Source: JACJYE01 sp964432875
GTDB taxonomy: Bacteria > Bacteroidota > Bacteroidia > Chitinophagales > Saprospiraceae
DNA length: 15,500 bases
Reading direction: 5' to 3'
NCBI GenBank assembly: GCA_964432875.1
Contig: CAYSPJ010000116.1
Span: forward strand, 1 to 15,500
A program made the position numbers and the translations under genes. The notes beneath the pieces were generated by a model. The model was not told the origin of the DNA, did no database searches, and was given only the letters and a program-made list of their open reading frames with translations. Shown one piece after another: positions 7,267-15,478 of this stretch (its first letter is position 1; each line of letters begins with the position of its first letter).

Positions 7267-8292
7267 TCAATTAAACATCTTAAAGCAATCGTTGTAGCGA
7301 GCGGATGTTTTTCGCCGCTTGGCCTCCGTGCTGTCATCGAAGTTGATCGATAAGGACAACTCGTGGCCTCCGCCAGAACGCTGCAAAGTTAATTTACTTA
7401 TCGTAAAATCGAAACTATATCCCAATCTAAATATTCCATAGCGCACTCCAGCGAGGGCTATAACGGCATCACCATTATTAATGGTGTGCCGATACCAAGT
7501 GCCGGCAAAAAAATTGCCGAGGCCAAAATACGCACCTCCGTTGATTTGTGCAAATTCTCCTTGCTTCATTAACAGCAAGTTTGGTGATATGAACGCCGTG
7601 CCTTGTTGATTATTGCCTGCTTGCAGGGGGATTTCTACGCCGCCGTGCAAAGTAAAGCGCAGGGGCATGCCGATGCCAAGGCTATTGTTCACTTCCAGCA
7701 GGCTCGCATCCGGGCTGTTGAGGTGGCTGAGGGCCAAGCCGCCATAAGCACGCCGGCTGTAAAACAAGATACCCGCCCCGATATCCAGTATCTGGCGGTT
7801 GAGGTTGTCGGGCAGCAAATCTTCTGAAGGCAGCGGCCCGGAAGGCCCATTAACCCCTTCGATGGGGTCAACCTGATCAGGGAAGATGAGCCGGTTCCAG
7901 TCCAGCCGCCTTTGGATCATGCCTGCTTCGACGCCAAAGCGGATGCCCATCTCGCGGTTGATGCGGGCATGATAGCCATAAAAAGCCGAGGCGCGATTGG
8001 TGCGGTAGATGCCATTGCCCTCGTTATCGCTCAAAACCATCAGGCCAAAACCGCTGTTCAAGGATTCGACAGATTGCTCATAAGCTACCGAGTAGGTCTC
8101 ATAGCCGCCTTCAAAAGGCGACCACTGGCTGCGGTAATTCATCGTCACGCGCGGTGCCAGGGAAGTGCCGGCAAAGGCGGGGTTGATCTGTAGGGGCGCG
8201 GCATAAAACTGGCTGAATACCGGGTCCTGGGCTTGCAAGAGCGGCAAGGAGGCAATGCCTGCCAATATGGATAAAAGTATAAATCTGAGCAT
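7267..8292 (-). CDS. PorP/SprF family T9SS membrane protein
   Basis: Predicted outer-membrane beta-barrel of 341 residues from the PorP/SprF family, which helps export or surface anchoring of T9SS substrates, often one partner per large adhesin. A signal peptide covers about 1-21 (cleavage near LQAQ). The family signature follows at once: DPVFSQFY (23-30), then LQINPAFAGT (34-43), NYRSQW (52-57) and later alternating hydrophobic strands. The last 23 residues are a charged tail (from DDSTEAKRRK) with one Cys near the end, after the final strand ELSLSINF. This paralog-rich family makes it unsafe to name it porP or sprF. It sits between gldJ and porU, with no obvious adhesin substrate gene in the window. 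I found no convincing promoter. Confidence 0.88.
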   Translation of the reverse strand: MLRFILLSILAGIASLPLLQAQDPVFSQFYAAPLQINPAFAGTSLAPRVTMNYRSQWSPFEGGYETYSVAYEQSVESLNSGFGLMVLSDNEGNGIYRTNRASAFYGYHARINREMGIRFGVEAGMIQRRLDWNRLIFPDQVDPIEGVNGPSGPLPSEDLLPDNLNRQILDIGAGILFYSRRAYGGLALSHLNSPDASLLEVNNSLGIGMPLRFTLHGGVEIPLQAGNNQQGTAFISPNLLLMKQGEFAQINGGAYFGLGNFFAGTWYRHTINNGDAVIALAGVRYGIFRLGYSFDFTISKLTLQRSGGGHELSLSINFDDSTEAKRRKTSARYNDCFKMFN

Positions 8293-8582
8293 GTGCTTTG
8301 GATTGCGGTGGAAGCGCGCCTCAAGGGATAAGCCCTCAAGCCCGCTTATTTATCGTTTTATATAGCCAGCCGACATTTCGGCTTTTCTTAATGTACAATA
8401 TGGCTTTTCCTTTAACGTTTTTGTAACAGTTTTTTCGCCGCCGCAAAACGCTTTCAGCCGGCATAACCTAAGGGATAAAGCCGTATTTACCAGCAATATT
8501 GCTTTTGCAGCATAAATTTTTTGCCGGAAGTTTGACAAAATACAAACTATACCGCATTTTATTTCAAAAACTCGTGCAAGAT
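8293..8582. promoter_or_regulatory. Divergent intergenic region between the porP/sprF gene and porU
   Basis: Both genes point away from this 290-base, AT-rich gap, so both promoters should lie in it. I see no exact TAnnTTTG box for either. The nearest is TAAATTTT near 8513 on the plus strand. A small hairpin GCCGA-CATT-TCGGC at 8369-8382 followed by TTTTCTT may be a weak plus-strand terminator. The 62-codon minus-strand frame at 8350-8538 is not credible. Confidence 0.4.
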
Positions 8583-11500
8583 ATGAAGAAATTCTTTGCC
8601 ACCACCAGCCTGCTGCTCAGTATCGGATGGCTTTTTGCCCAGCAGCCCACTATCATCCGGCACCAATTCCAGTGGGAAGCTAGCCCGGAATCCTTCTCTT
8701 TGGGGGATGAACTAGTGGAGCGATGGAACTTCCAAGGTGGCGTGAGCAGCTCCGAATATCCCAGCCTTGCTTTTTTTATCCAGCGCTTCCCCCTGAGCGG
8801 CTATGGCAGCCTGCGCGTAGATGTGATCAATGCCCGTTATGAGCCGTTTGACAAGAAACCCTCGCCAGATGATGCCCAGCTCGGCGAAGCGCTGCAGTTT
8901 GAGACCGCCGTGGAGCGCGAGCGCGGCGGCTACCTGGGTAAACTGGCCTTCGCTCCTATTGTGCGCCGTGGCGACCGTTTCGAGCGGCTGCTGGAAGTAG
9001 AGCTGCGCATTAGCCTGCAAGCCCAGCAACCCATCAGCTTCCGCAACAATACCGGCCAATCAGTGCTGGCCGATGGCGATATCTACAAAATAGCCGTGAG
9101 CCAAAATGGCATGTACAAGCTCACCTACAGCTTCCTCAAGAATGCCCTCGGCATGAACGTTGACAACATCGACCCCCGGCAGATCAAGCTCTATGGTAAT
9201 GGCGGCGGCTTGCTGCCATTCTTTGCCGGGGCCGAGCGCATCGACGACCTGGAGGAGAACCCCATCCGCATCGTGGGTGAAGAGGATGGCGCTTTTGGTG
9301 CTAATGATTACATCCTTTTCTATGGTGAAGGCCCTGACCGGTGGTTTTACAATGAGAGCTTGCAGGAATTCATCATGGAAAAAAATATTTACGACACTGA
9401 AAATTTCTACTTCCTAAAAGTCAGCCCTGGAAATGGCAAGCGCATCGCCCCGGCACCGGCACCGGATGCCGCTGCCTATACCACCACTGCTTTCGACGAC
9501 TTTGCCCGCCTGGAGGAAGACAAGATCAACCTCATGCATCAATGGGACAAATCCCAAGGCTCCGGCCAAAGCTGGTTTGGCGACCACTTCCGGGTAGCCC
9601 GCCAATACACCTATAATAATGTGTTCGCTTTCCCCAACCTGCAAACGGAGGAACCCGCTAAACTGAGGGCTTCAATGGTGCTGCGCGCCAAAACATCCTC
9701 CTCTTTCTCGATCGACATCGCCGGGCAAACCATCCCAAGCGGCTCGGCTGGCTCAGTGTCCTCCATCGGCGGCAGCGAAGACAATACGCGCCAGTATGCC
9801 AACCGGGCTGTTTTGAGCAGCGAGGTGTCGCTCACCGGTGCCAACGTGAGTTTTACCGTGCGCTACCCCAATCCGCAAGGCAGTGGCGACCAGAGCGAAG
9901 GCTGGCTGGATTTCGTGCAGATCAACCAGCGCCGGGCACTGTTCATGCAGGGCGCACAAATGGCTTTCCGCGACCAACGCACCCTGGCCTACCCCGCAGC
10001 GAATTTCCTCCTGGAAGGCGCTAATGCCAATATCGCGATCTGGGATATTACCCAGCCCCTGCAGCCAGCCCTGGTCAATGTTCAACGCAATGGCCAGCAG
10101 CTCAGCTTCCGCGCCAATACCAACGTCCTGCGCCAATTCATCGCTTTTGACGAAACCCAAGCCTTGCTGGCAGCCAGGGCGGTGGGTAAAACCCCCAACC
10201 AAAACCTACATGCCCTGAATGATTTAGACCTCATCATCCTCTGCCCTGAAGACTTCCTCCAGGAAGCCCAGCGCCTGGCCCAACACCGCCTCACCCATGA
10301 CGGGCTAACTGCCGAAGTCGTACAGGTGAACCAGGTTTTCAACGAGTTTGCCTCCGGCAGGAGAGACCCAACGGCTATACGCGACTTTGCCCGCATGTTG
10401 TACCAGCGCAACACCCGCTTCCGCTACCTGCTTCTCTTTGGCGATGGCTCCTTCGACACCCGCAACATCTATGGGTTGGGAGGCGACTTCATCCCCACTT
10501 ACCAAAAGGAATCTTTCAACCCGGTGGAGGCTTATCCCACCGATGATTTCTATGGCCTGCTCGATTCACAAAACAGCGGCGACCCCCTGGTCGGCAACCT
10601 CAATATCGCCATTGGCCGCTTGCCGGTTAAGAATGCCGTTGAGGCGGCGGCGGCCGTCGATAAAATCATCCATTACGATAGTAGCCAGGAAGTACTGGGA
10701 GACTGGCGCAACCGCCTGGTTTTTGTAGGCGATGACAACGACCGCCGCCCCGGCTATACGGATATCGACCATTATGTAGATGCCGACAATATCGCCGAAG
10801 CGCTCAATACCCGCATCCCCCACCTGAACCTTGAAAAAGTCTATATCGATGCTTTCCCTCAGGAATCTTCACCGGGGGGCGAGCGCGTCCCTCTCGCTAC
10901 TGATGCGCTCAATCAGTCGGTCTTTAAAGGGGCATTGGCGGTCACTTATCTAGGCCATGGCGGGCCCAGAGGCTGGGCCCAAGAACGGGTGCTCAATATT
11001 ACCGACATCCTCGGTTGGGAAAACTATGACCGCCTGCCGATTTTTATCACCGCTACCTGCTCATTCACCGGCTATGACGACCCCACCTTCACCACTGCTG
11101 GCGAAGAGGCCTTCCTCAACCGCCGGGGTGGGGCCATCGCCCTCATGACCACCGTGCGGGCCGTTTATGCCTCTTCCAATGTGCGCATGACCGAAAATTC
11201 ACTGGACTACATGTTTCAAAGAGCGGATGACGGCGGCGTGCTCACGATTGGCGAGGCTTTCCAGCGTGGGAAAAACGACGTTAGCGGCACTTTCAACATC
11301 AACAATTCGCGAAAATTCGCGCTCATTGGCGACCCCTCCATGAAGATTGCCCTGCCGCAGCACCAGGTTGCTACCACCCATATCGATGGCCGCCCGGTTG
11401 ACCCCGCCAAACCGGATACCCTGCGCGCCTTGCAAAAAATCACGATTGAAGGGGTCGTGCAAGATCGAAATGGACAAGTGCTCAGCGGCTTCAATGGGAT

Positions 11501-12467
11501 TATCTACCCCACCGTTTTCGACAAAGCGCGCACGGTAGCCACCCTCGGGCATGGCAACAACCGCATCTACAATTACCGCATCCAGAATAATGTCCTTTTC
11601 CGGGGCAGAGCCTCGGTAACCAATGGGCGATTCAGCTTTACTTTCGTCGCGCCCAAGGATATCGACTACCAGTTTGGCCTGGGCAAAATCAGTTATTATG
11701 CTGCCGATGGCAGCAGCTACCAGGATGCTGCCGGGGGCTACCAAAACATCGCCATCGGCGGCACCAACCCCAATGCCCTGGCCGATGACCAGGGCCCTCA
11801 GGTCGATGTCTATATGAATACCGAAGATTTCGTCTTTGGCAGCATCACCAACCCCAACCCCATCCTTTTGGTCAAGCTGGAGGATGACAACGGCATCAAC
11901 GTCGTTGGCAACAGCATCGGCCACGACCTGGAAGGCATCCTCGATGGCAATACCCAGAATACCATCGTATTGAATGATTTTTACGAATCGGAACTCGACG
12001 ACTATACCAAAGGTACGGTGCGCTATCCGCTTTCCAAACTGCCGGAAGGCCGGCACAACATCCGGGTAAAAGCCTGGGATGTAGCCAATAATTCCGCGGA
12101 GGGTTATACCGAGTTTATCGTAGCCTCCTCGGCGGAAGTGGCACTGGAAAGGGTGCTTAACTACCCCAACCCCTTCACGGACTACACCTGTTTCCAGTTT
12201 GACCACAACCTGGCCAACCAGGAAATCGACATCATGATTCAAGTTTTTACTATTTCCGGTCGCTTGGTCAAGACTTTGCAGGCCTCAGCTTTCACTGATG
12301 GCGCGCTGCGGCGCGACGACTGCATCGAATGGGATGGCCGCGATGATTATGGCGACCGGCTGGGCCGAGGCATTTATTTATACCGGGTAAAAGTGCGCGC
12401 GCTCGACACTGGCGGCGGCAGCCTCAGCGGGGAAAGCGAGTTTGAAAAATTGGTCATCTTGAAATAA
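8583..12467 (+). CDS. porU: T9SS sortase PorU (gingipain-like C25 protease)
   Basis: Cell-surface cysteine protease of 1294 residues that cleaves the C-terminal signal of T9SS cargo and attaches it to the surface; it works with PorV. A signal peptide (about 1-19, ending LFAQ) precedes a long beta-rich N-terminal region. The peptidase C25 domain spans about 545-915 and has the catalytic pair His792 in YLGHGG and Cys826 in ITATCS, 34 residues apart as in gingipains. From about 1193 a FlgD/CTD-like domain begins with NYPNPF and ends in GRGIYLYRVKV, matching the unprocessed signal-like domain of PorU proteins. The ATG at 8583 starts the signal peptide; a TTG 28 codons upstream is unlikely. PorU proteins are about 1150-1300 residues, so it is full length. 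porV follows after 163 bases. Confidence 0.95.
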   Translation: MKKFFATTSLLLSIGWLFAQQPTIIRHQFQWEASPESFSLGDELVERWNFQGGVSSSEYPSLAFFIQRFPLSGYGSLRVDVINARYEPFDKKPSPDDAQLGEALQFETAVERERGGYLGKLAFAPIVRRGDRFERLLEVELRISLQAQQPISFRNNTGQSVLADGDIYKIAVSQNGMYKLTYSFLKNALGMNVDNIDPRQIKLYGNGGGLLPFFAGAERIDDLEENPIRIVGEEDGAFGANDYILFYGEGPDRWFYNESLQEFIMEKNIYDTENFYFLKVSPGNGKRIAPAPAPDAAAYTTTAFDDFARLEEDKINLMHQWDKSQGSGQSWFGDHFRVARQYTYNNVFAFPNLQTEEPAKLRASMVLRAKTSSSFSIDIAGQTIPSGSAGSVSSIGGSEDNTRQYANRAVLSSEVSLTGANVSFTVRYPNPQGSGDQSEGWLDFVQINQRRALFMQGAQMAFRDQRTLAYPAANFLLEGANANIAIWDITQPLQPALVNVQRNGQQLSFRANTNVLRQFIAFDETQALLAARAVGKTPNQNLHALNDLDLIILCPEDFLQEAQRLAQHRLTHDGLTAEVVQVNQVFNEFASGRRDPTAIRDFARMLYQRNTRFRYLLLFGDGSFDTRNIYGLGGDFIPTYQKESFNPVEAYPTDDFYGLLDSQNSGDPLVGNLNIAIGRLPVKNAVEAAAAVDKIIHYDSSQEVLGDWRNRLVFVGDDNDRRPGYTDIDHYVDADNIAEALNTRIPHLNLEKVYIDAFPQESSPGGERVPLATDALNQSVFKGALAVTYLGHGGPRGWAQERVLNITDILGWENYDRLPIFITATCSFTGYDDPTFTTAGEEAFLNRRGGAIALMTTVRAVYASSNVRMTENSLDYMFQRADDGGVLTIGEAFQRGKNDVSGTFNINNSRKFALIGDPSMKIALPQHQVATTHIDGRPVDPAKPDTLRALQKITIEGVVQDRNGQVLSGFNGIIYPTVFDKARTVATLGHGNNRIYNYRIQNNVLFRGRASVTNGRFSFTFVAPKDIDYQFGLGKISYYAADGSSYQDAAGGYQNIAIGGTNPNALADDQGPQVDVYMNTEDFVFGSITNPNPILLVKLEDDNGINVVGNSIGHDLEGILDGNTQNTIVLNDFYESELDDYTKGTVRYPLSKLPEGRHNIRVKAWDVANNSAEGYTEFIVASSAEVALERVLNYPNPFTDYTCFQFDHNLANQEIDIMIQVFTISGRLVKTLQASAFTDGALRRDDCIEWDGRDDYGDRLGRGIYLYRVKVRALDTGGGSLSGESEFEKLVILK

Positions 12468-12476
12468 GATACCAGA

Positions 12477-12531
12477 TTTTACGTATTTTATCGGTGCACT
12501 TCTGAAACACCGGCTCCATAAAAACGTAAAA
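12477..12531 (+). repeat. Imperfect stem-loop between porU and porV
   Basis: TTTTACGT (12477-12484) pairs with ACGTAAAA (12524-12531). Inside that, TTTAT pairs with ATAAA and CGGTG with CACCG, giving an interrupted stem of about 18 pairs. No T run follows, so it is not a classic terminator. It begins 10 bases after the porU stop and may affect read-through or mRNA processing into porV. Confidence 0.5.
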
Positions 12532-12592
12532 GGTTGGAAAATACCCGCTGATAAGTACCTCAAAAACCAGGCGGATTGGAAAAATAATGTCT

Positions 12593-12600
12593 TATATTTG
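12593..12600 (+). promoter_or_regulatory. -7 box TATATTTG upstream of porV
   Basis: Exact TAnnTTTG box, identical to the one before gldJ. RNA would start near 12605, leaving a leader of about 26 bases to the porV ATG. A TTG at 12576-12578 is closer than usual (14-base spacer). It suggests porV can be transcribed separately from porU. Confidence 0.5.
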
Positions 12601-12630
12601 CAAAAATTTGGTAAAAAAAGAGAGTATCTC

Positions 12631-13857
12631 ATGATGAAAATTCTGACAAAAACAGCCATAGCCCTACTGGTATTTACCGCTTTGGCTCAGCAGGCTGAGG
12701 CTCAGTGTACAAGGCAAGACCCTTCTAACCCCCGGAGCCCGCTGATCAACCTCGATGGCTCGCCTTGCAACAATACGGTTGCTTCGGCCGTGCCATTCTT
12801 GCGCATCGTCGGCGATGCGCGTTCTGGTGCAATGGGGGATGCGGGCATCGCTATTTCTGCCGATCCCAACGCCATGCACTTCAACGCCTCCAAGCTGGTG
12901 TTTGCCAATGAGGGCCTGGGCATGTCCGCCACCTACACCCCCTGGCTGCGGGCACTGGGCTTGAACGATGTCTATCTGGCCTACCTGTCCGGTTATTATA
13001 AACTGGATGACCTGCAGGCCATCGGCTTTGGCCTGCGCTATTTCTCATTGGGCAGCATTCAGTTTACCGATCAGAACGGCGAAGCCCTGGCTATCGGCCG
13101 CCCCCACGAATTTGAGATTGCCGGCGCTTATGCCCGTAAGCTGAGCGACAACTTCTCGGCGGCTCTGAGCGCAAAATTCATCTACTCCAACCTGGCTGCT
13201 GGCCAACAAGTTGAGGGTGGGGAAACTATCGAACCGGGCATTGCCGGCGCTGCCGACATCTCGCTCACCTATCGCACCCCGATCAAACTGGAAAATGCGG
13301 ACTCCGAGCTGACCCTGGGCGTGGCGCTCACCAATATGGGTTCTAAAATCACCTATACCAACTCTTTGTTCCGCGATTTCATCCCCGCCAATCTCGGCCT
13401 GGGTGCAGCCTGGACGATCGACCTGGATGATTATAATTCCATCACCTTCACCACTGATATCAACAAGCTAATGGTGCCTACGCCCTGCCAGGCAGAAACT
13501 TGTATCGATGCGGATGGCAATGGCATCTTTGACTACCGCGAGCAGTCTTCGATCCGCGGCATATTCAGCTCTTTTAATGATGCGCCCGACGGCTTCCGCG
13601 AAGAGCTGCAGGAATTGACCTACTCCTTCGGGCTAGAATACTGGTACGACAAACAATTTGCCGTGCGCGCCGGCCACTTCAATGAACACTTTCAGAAAGG
13701 CGGCCGTAAGTTTATCACCGTTGGCTTGGGGCTGAAGTACAACATCTTCGGCATGAATTTCTCCTACCTCATCCCCACGACCAACCAGCGCAACCCGCTT
13801 GACAACACCTTGCGCTTCTCCCTCTTGTTCGACTTTAGCTCCATGGATGCCAAGTAA
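12631..13857 (+). CDS. porV: T9SS outer-membrane shuttle protein PorV
   Basis: FadL-like outer-membrane barrel of 408 residues that takes folded cargo from the SprA translocon and hands it to PorU for processing. A signal peptide covers about 1-24 (cleavage near QAEA). The PorV signature FLRIVGDARSGAMGDAGIA lies at 56-74, followed by a DPNAMHFNASK motif (78-88). The C-terminal part carries FNDAPDGFREEL, the KFITVGLGLKYN strand and the conserved YLIPTTNQRNPL segment, and ends in a barrel strand (LRFSLLFDF). An insertion at about 286-304 holds two cysteines (286, 291) and an EF-hand-like loop, residues 293-304, in a predicted extracellular loop. ATG at 12631 (or 12634) is preferred over the TTG at 12598, because the signal peptide begins there and the upstream codons fall in the promoter. 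Confidence 0.95.
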   Translation: MMKILTKTAIALLVFTALAQQAEAQCTRQDPSNPRSPLINLDGSPCNNTVASAVPFLRIVGDARSGAMGDAGIAISADPNAMHFNASKLVFANEGLGMSATYTPWLRALGLNDVYLAYLSGYYKLDDLQAIGFGLRYFSLGSIQFTDQNGEALAIGRPHEFEIAGAYARKLSDNFSAALSAKFIYSNLAAGQQVEGGETIEPGIAGAADISLTYRTPIKLENADSELTLGVALTNMGSKITYTNSLFRDFIPANLGLGAAWTIDLDDYNSITFTTDINKLMVPTPCQAETCIDADGNGIFDYREQSSIRGIFSSFNDAPDGFREELQELTYSFGLEYWYDKQFAVRAGHFNEHFQKGGRKFITVGLGLKYNIFGMNFSYLIPTTNQRNPLDNTLRFSLLFDFSSMDAK

Positions 13858-13896
13858 GCAAGAAACAGCTATAAGCAAGGGAGACGAAGCCCATTT

Positions 13897-13940
13897 AAAA
13901 AAACAGAGAGGCAGCGGAAAACCGCTGCCTCTTGTTTTTT
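13897..13940. terminator. Bidirectional terminator between porV and rnpB
   Basis: A perfect 10-base stem (GAGGCAGCGG at 13908-13917, loop AAAA, CCGCTGCCTC at 13922-13931) has a T-rich tail on both strands: TTGTTTTTT at 13932-13940 going right, and seven T residues on the minus strand (A tract 13897-13903). It can end both the porV transcript and the rnpB transcript. Confidence 0.85.
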
Positions 13941-14379
13941 CTGCTGCAAACCTGTAAGCCGGATTCTGTAACCGCCTTGCGGCGGCCTCTATCATTTATC
14001 TAGGCCCGGCGTCACCGCCGGGCTCCATCTGCCTACCCCCTGTGGCCGCTTCCCAAGGGAAGAAACTGGGCGAGCAACCCTGCTCCCTGCCCCCAGCGCC
14101 GCAGCGCGGGGGGCGAGGAAACCACAGTGTACATGGCATTTCAACCCACGAGGTTTACCCCCCGCCCATATTGCTATGGGCCGGCGTGCGCTCTTACCGC
14201 ACGTTTTCACCTTTACCCGCCTTGCGGCGTCGGCAGTCTAGCTCTCTGTGGCACTTTCTGTACGCCCTGCCGAAACAGGGCGCCCCACCCGTTAGGTGGC
14301 GTGGCGCTCTACGTTGTCCGGACTTTCCTCATCTGCCGGGCTTACACCACGGCAGCCGCGATAGAGCAGCTTGCAACAG
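13941..14379 (-). ncRNA. rnpB: RNase P RNA, bacterial type A
   Basis: Catalytic RNA of RNase P, which trims the 5' leader of tRNA precursors. On the minus strand the conserved 5' core GAGGAAAGTCCGGAC lies at 14330-14316. Next come segments like the E. coli RNA (GGTGAAAA, then GTGCGGTAAGAGCGCAC near 14220-14185), GGGGTAGGC near 14040, CCTAGATAAATGAT near 14000 and the 3' core ACAGAATCCGGCTTA at 13969-13955. Helix P1 pairs 14379-14368 with 13952-13941 (12 pairs with some G-U), which sets the ends to within a few bases. The size of about 440 nucleotides fits Bacteroidota. Open frames across this region are by-products of its GC content. Minus-strand RNA would run on into the bidirectional terminator and be trimmed back. 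Confidence 0.95.
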
Positions 14380-14383
14380 TGGG

Positions 14384-14412
14384 GAAAGGTACGACTTTCC
14401 CGCTTCCCCCAA
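14384..14412 (-). promoter_or_regulatory. Promoter of rnpB
   Basis: On the minus strand TTG (14412-14410) and TACCTTTC (14391-14384, one base off TAnnTTTG) are separated by 18 bases. The predicted start, about 5-7 bases downstream, falls at 14377-14379, the same place as the 5' end deduced from helix P1. The two lines of evidence are independent. Confidence 0.6.
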
Positions 14413-14558
14413 CGGATTGAAGCCAATAAAAGTTTCCCTTGCCCCCACCCTACCTGCTCTCGCCCCCCCTATCCATACTAACTGCAGTGTTCTCTCATAG
14501 AATACGTTGACAACAAAAATTTGGAAAATTCAAACCAGTGCACTAACTTGCGCCTAAG

Positions 14559-15080
14559 ATGAAAGCTATGCCAATGGTAACGACAAAAATCTATTGGATC
14601 GAATACGGCAAAATCGGGCCCAAACAACTGGGCATGATGTCTCGCCCGCGCGGCAATGACTGGCTGGAAGACGAAATCAAGGGCTTGCAGTTGCGCGGCG
14701 TCAAAACGGTAGTCTCGCTACTGGAATACGGCGAGATTGAAGAACTTGGCCTCAGTGATGAAGAGGCCTGGTGTCATCGCAGCAATATAGAATACATCAA
14801 TTTCCCCATCGAGGACAATAACGTGCCCCAGCGAGAGGATGCTTACCTGGAGCTACTGGACACCCTGGGCCACAAGCTCCAGCAAGGAGAAAAGGTAGCC
14901 ATCCATTGCCGGATGGGCATTGGCCGGGCATCGCTGATCATCGCTGGTATGCTGATGCGCGAGGGCATGACTACAGAAGAGGCCTTCGAATTTATCAGCC
15001 GCCAACGGGAGTTGGAAGTACCGGATACCGAAGAGCAGTCGCAATGGATGCAAGGCATGGAACGGTGGCTGCATAGGTAA
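14559..15080 (+). CDS. Dual-specificity/tyrosine phosphatase-like protein
   Basis: Small soluble protein of 173 residues with the cysteine-phosphatase P-loop HCRMGIGRAS (116-125): Cys117 nucleophile and Arg123, spaced as in HCxxGxxR. Asp86 in FPIEDNNVP is a plausible general acid. The early segment GVKTVVSLLE (47-56) and the late helices fit the compact dual-specificity phosphatase fold. The residue after the P-loop Arg is Ala124, where most family members have Ser or Thr to help release the phospho-enzyme. Ser125 follows and might not substitute. No signal peptide is visible, so it is likely cytoplasmic. The substrate (phosphoprotein, phospholipid or nucleotide) cannot be told. In-frame ATGs at 14568 and 14574 are alternative starts. 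It stands alone between rnpB and a non-coding stretch; a weak TAACTTGC box lies upstream. Confidence 0.8.
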   Translation: MKAMPMVTTKIYWIEYGKIGPKQLGMMSRPRGNDWLEDEIKGLQLRGVKTVVSLLEYGEIEELGLSDEEAWCHRSNIEYINFPIEDNNVPQREDAYLELLDTLGHKLQQGEKVAIHCRMGIGRASLIIAGMLMREGMTTEEAFEFISRQRELEVPDTEEQSQWMQGMERWLHR

Positions 15081-15330
15081 GCGCTGCCTGTCCAGTCCCA
15101 TATCCCCCTCCCCTTAACCACCTACTATTATACTATTAGGACACATTTTCACGCCTGGTATATGAAAGCAGATACCTGCCCTGCGCTTGATGAAACAGGT
15201 CCCTCCCGAGAAGGGGGGCGTCTGTGCCGGGGGCGTGATTTACAAGTATGCAAGGAGTGATGTAAGAAGTTCAACGGAGCCAGGCAGCTCTGCCCTCTCC
15301 TGCCAATAGCGGGCATTTACACCTAGCTCG
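15081..15330. other. Non-coding stretch after the phosphatase gene
   Basis: No protein or tRNA gene is visible. The sequence CCAGGCAGC at 15280-15288 recurs directly at 15419-15427, and CAATAGC at 15304-15310 recurs inverted at 15431-15437. These flank the palindrome cluster that follows. Confidence 0.4.
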
Positions 15331-15478
15331 GGCTCCGCCGGAGCCGGCCTCGCAGAGGCCTGATGTTTGTAGCTTGCGGTTTCCCATAGGTTTGGGCCTC
15401 GGTGAGGCCTAATGTAACCCAGGCAGCCAAGCTATTGCCAGGCATCTCCGAGGCCAGCGCGCTCAGCCTTTCAGGCTG
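15331..15478. repeat. Cluster of four short palindromes with 3-base loops
   Basis: Four perfect six-base stems, each with a three-base loop, lie in 148 bases: GGCTCC/GGAGCC (15331-15345), GGCCTC/GAGGCC (15346-15360), GGCCTC/GAGGCC again (15395-15409) and CAGCCT/AGGCTG (15464-15478). The second and third share more: GAGGCCTGATGT at 15355-15366 and GAGGCCTAATGT at 15404-15415. The arrangement resembles dispersed intergenic palindromic elements (REP-like); no transposase is present. Confidence 0.6.

Noticed and set aside
7110..7337. 75-codon minus-strand frame after the porP/sprF gene
   Set aside because: It overlaps the 3' end of the porP-type gene in another frame and has no recognisable features.
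8350..8538. 62-codon minus-strand frame in the divergent gap before porU
   Set aside because: It covers the expected promoter region and its translation matches nothing I recognise.
11199..12242. 347-codon open frame on the minus strand inside porU
   Set aside because: It is antisense to the C-terminal third of PorU. The Val/Asp/Ile-rich translation resembles no family and is a mirror of porU codon use.
14042..14500. Open frames of 97-152 codons on the plus strand at the RNase P locus
   Set aside because: They overlap the conserved structural RNA on the opposite strand and their translations are low-complexity.
15331..15478. CRISPR array
   Set aside because: The units are self-complementary, unequally spaced and differ in sequence; there are no regular spacers and no cas genes.
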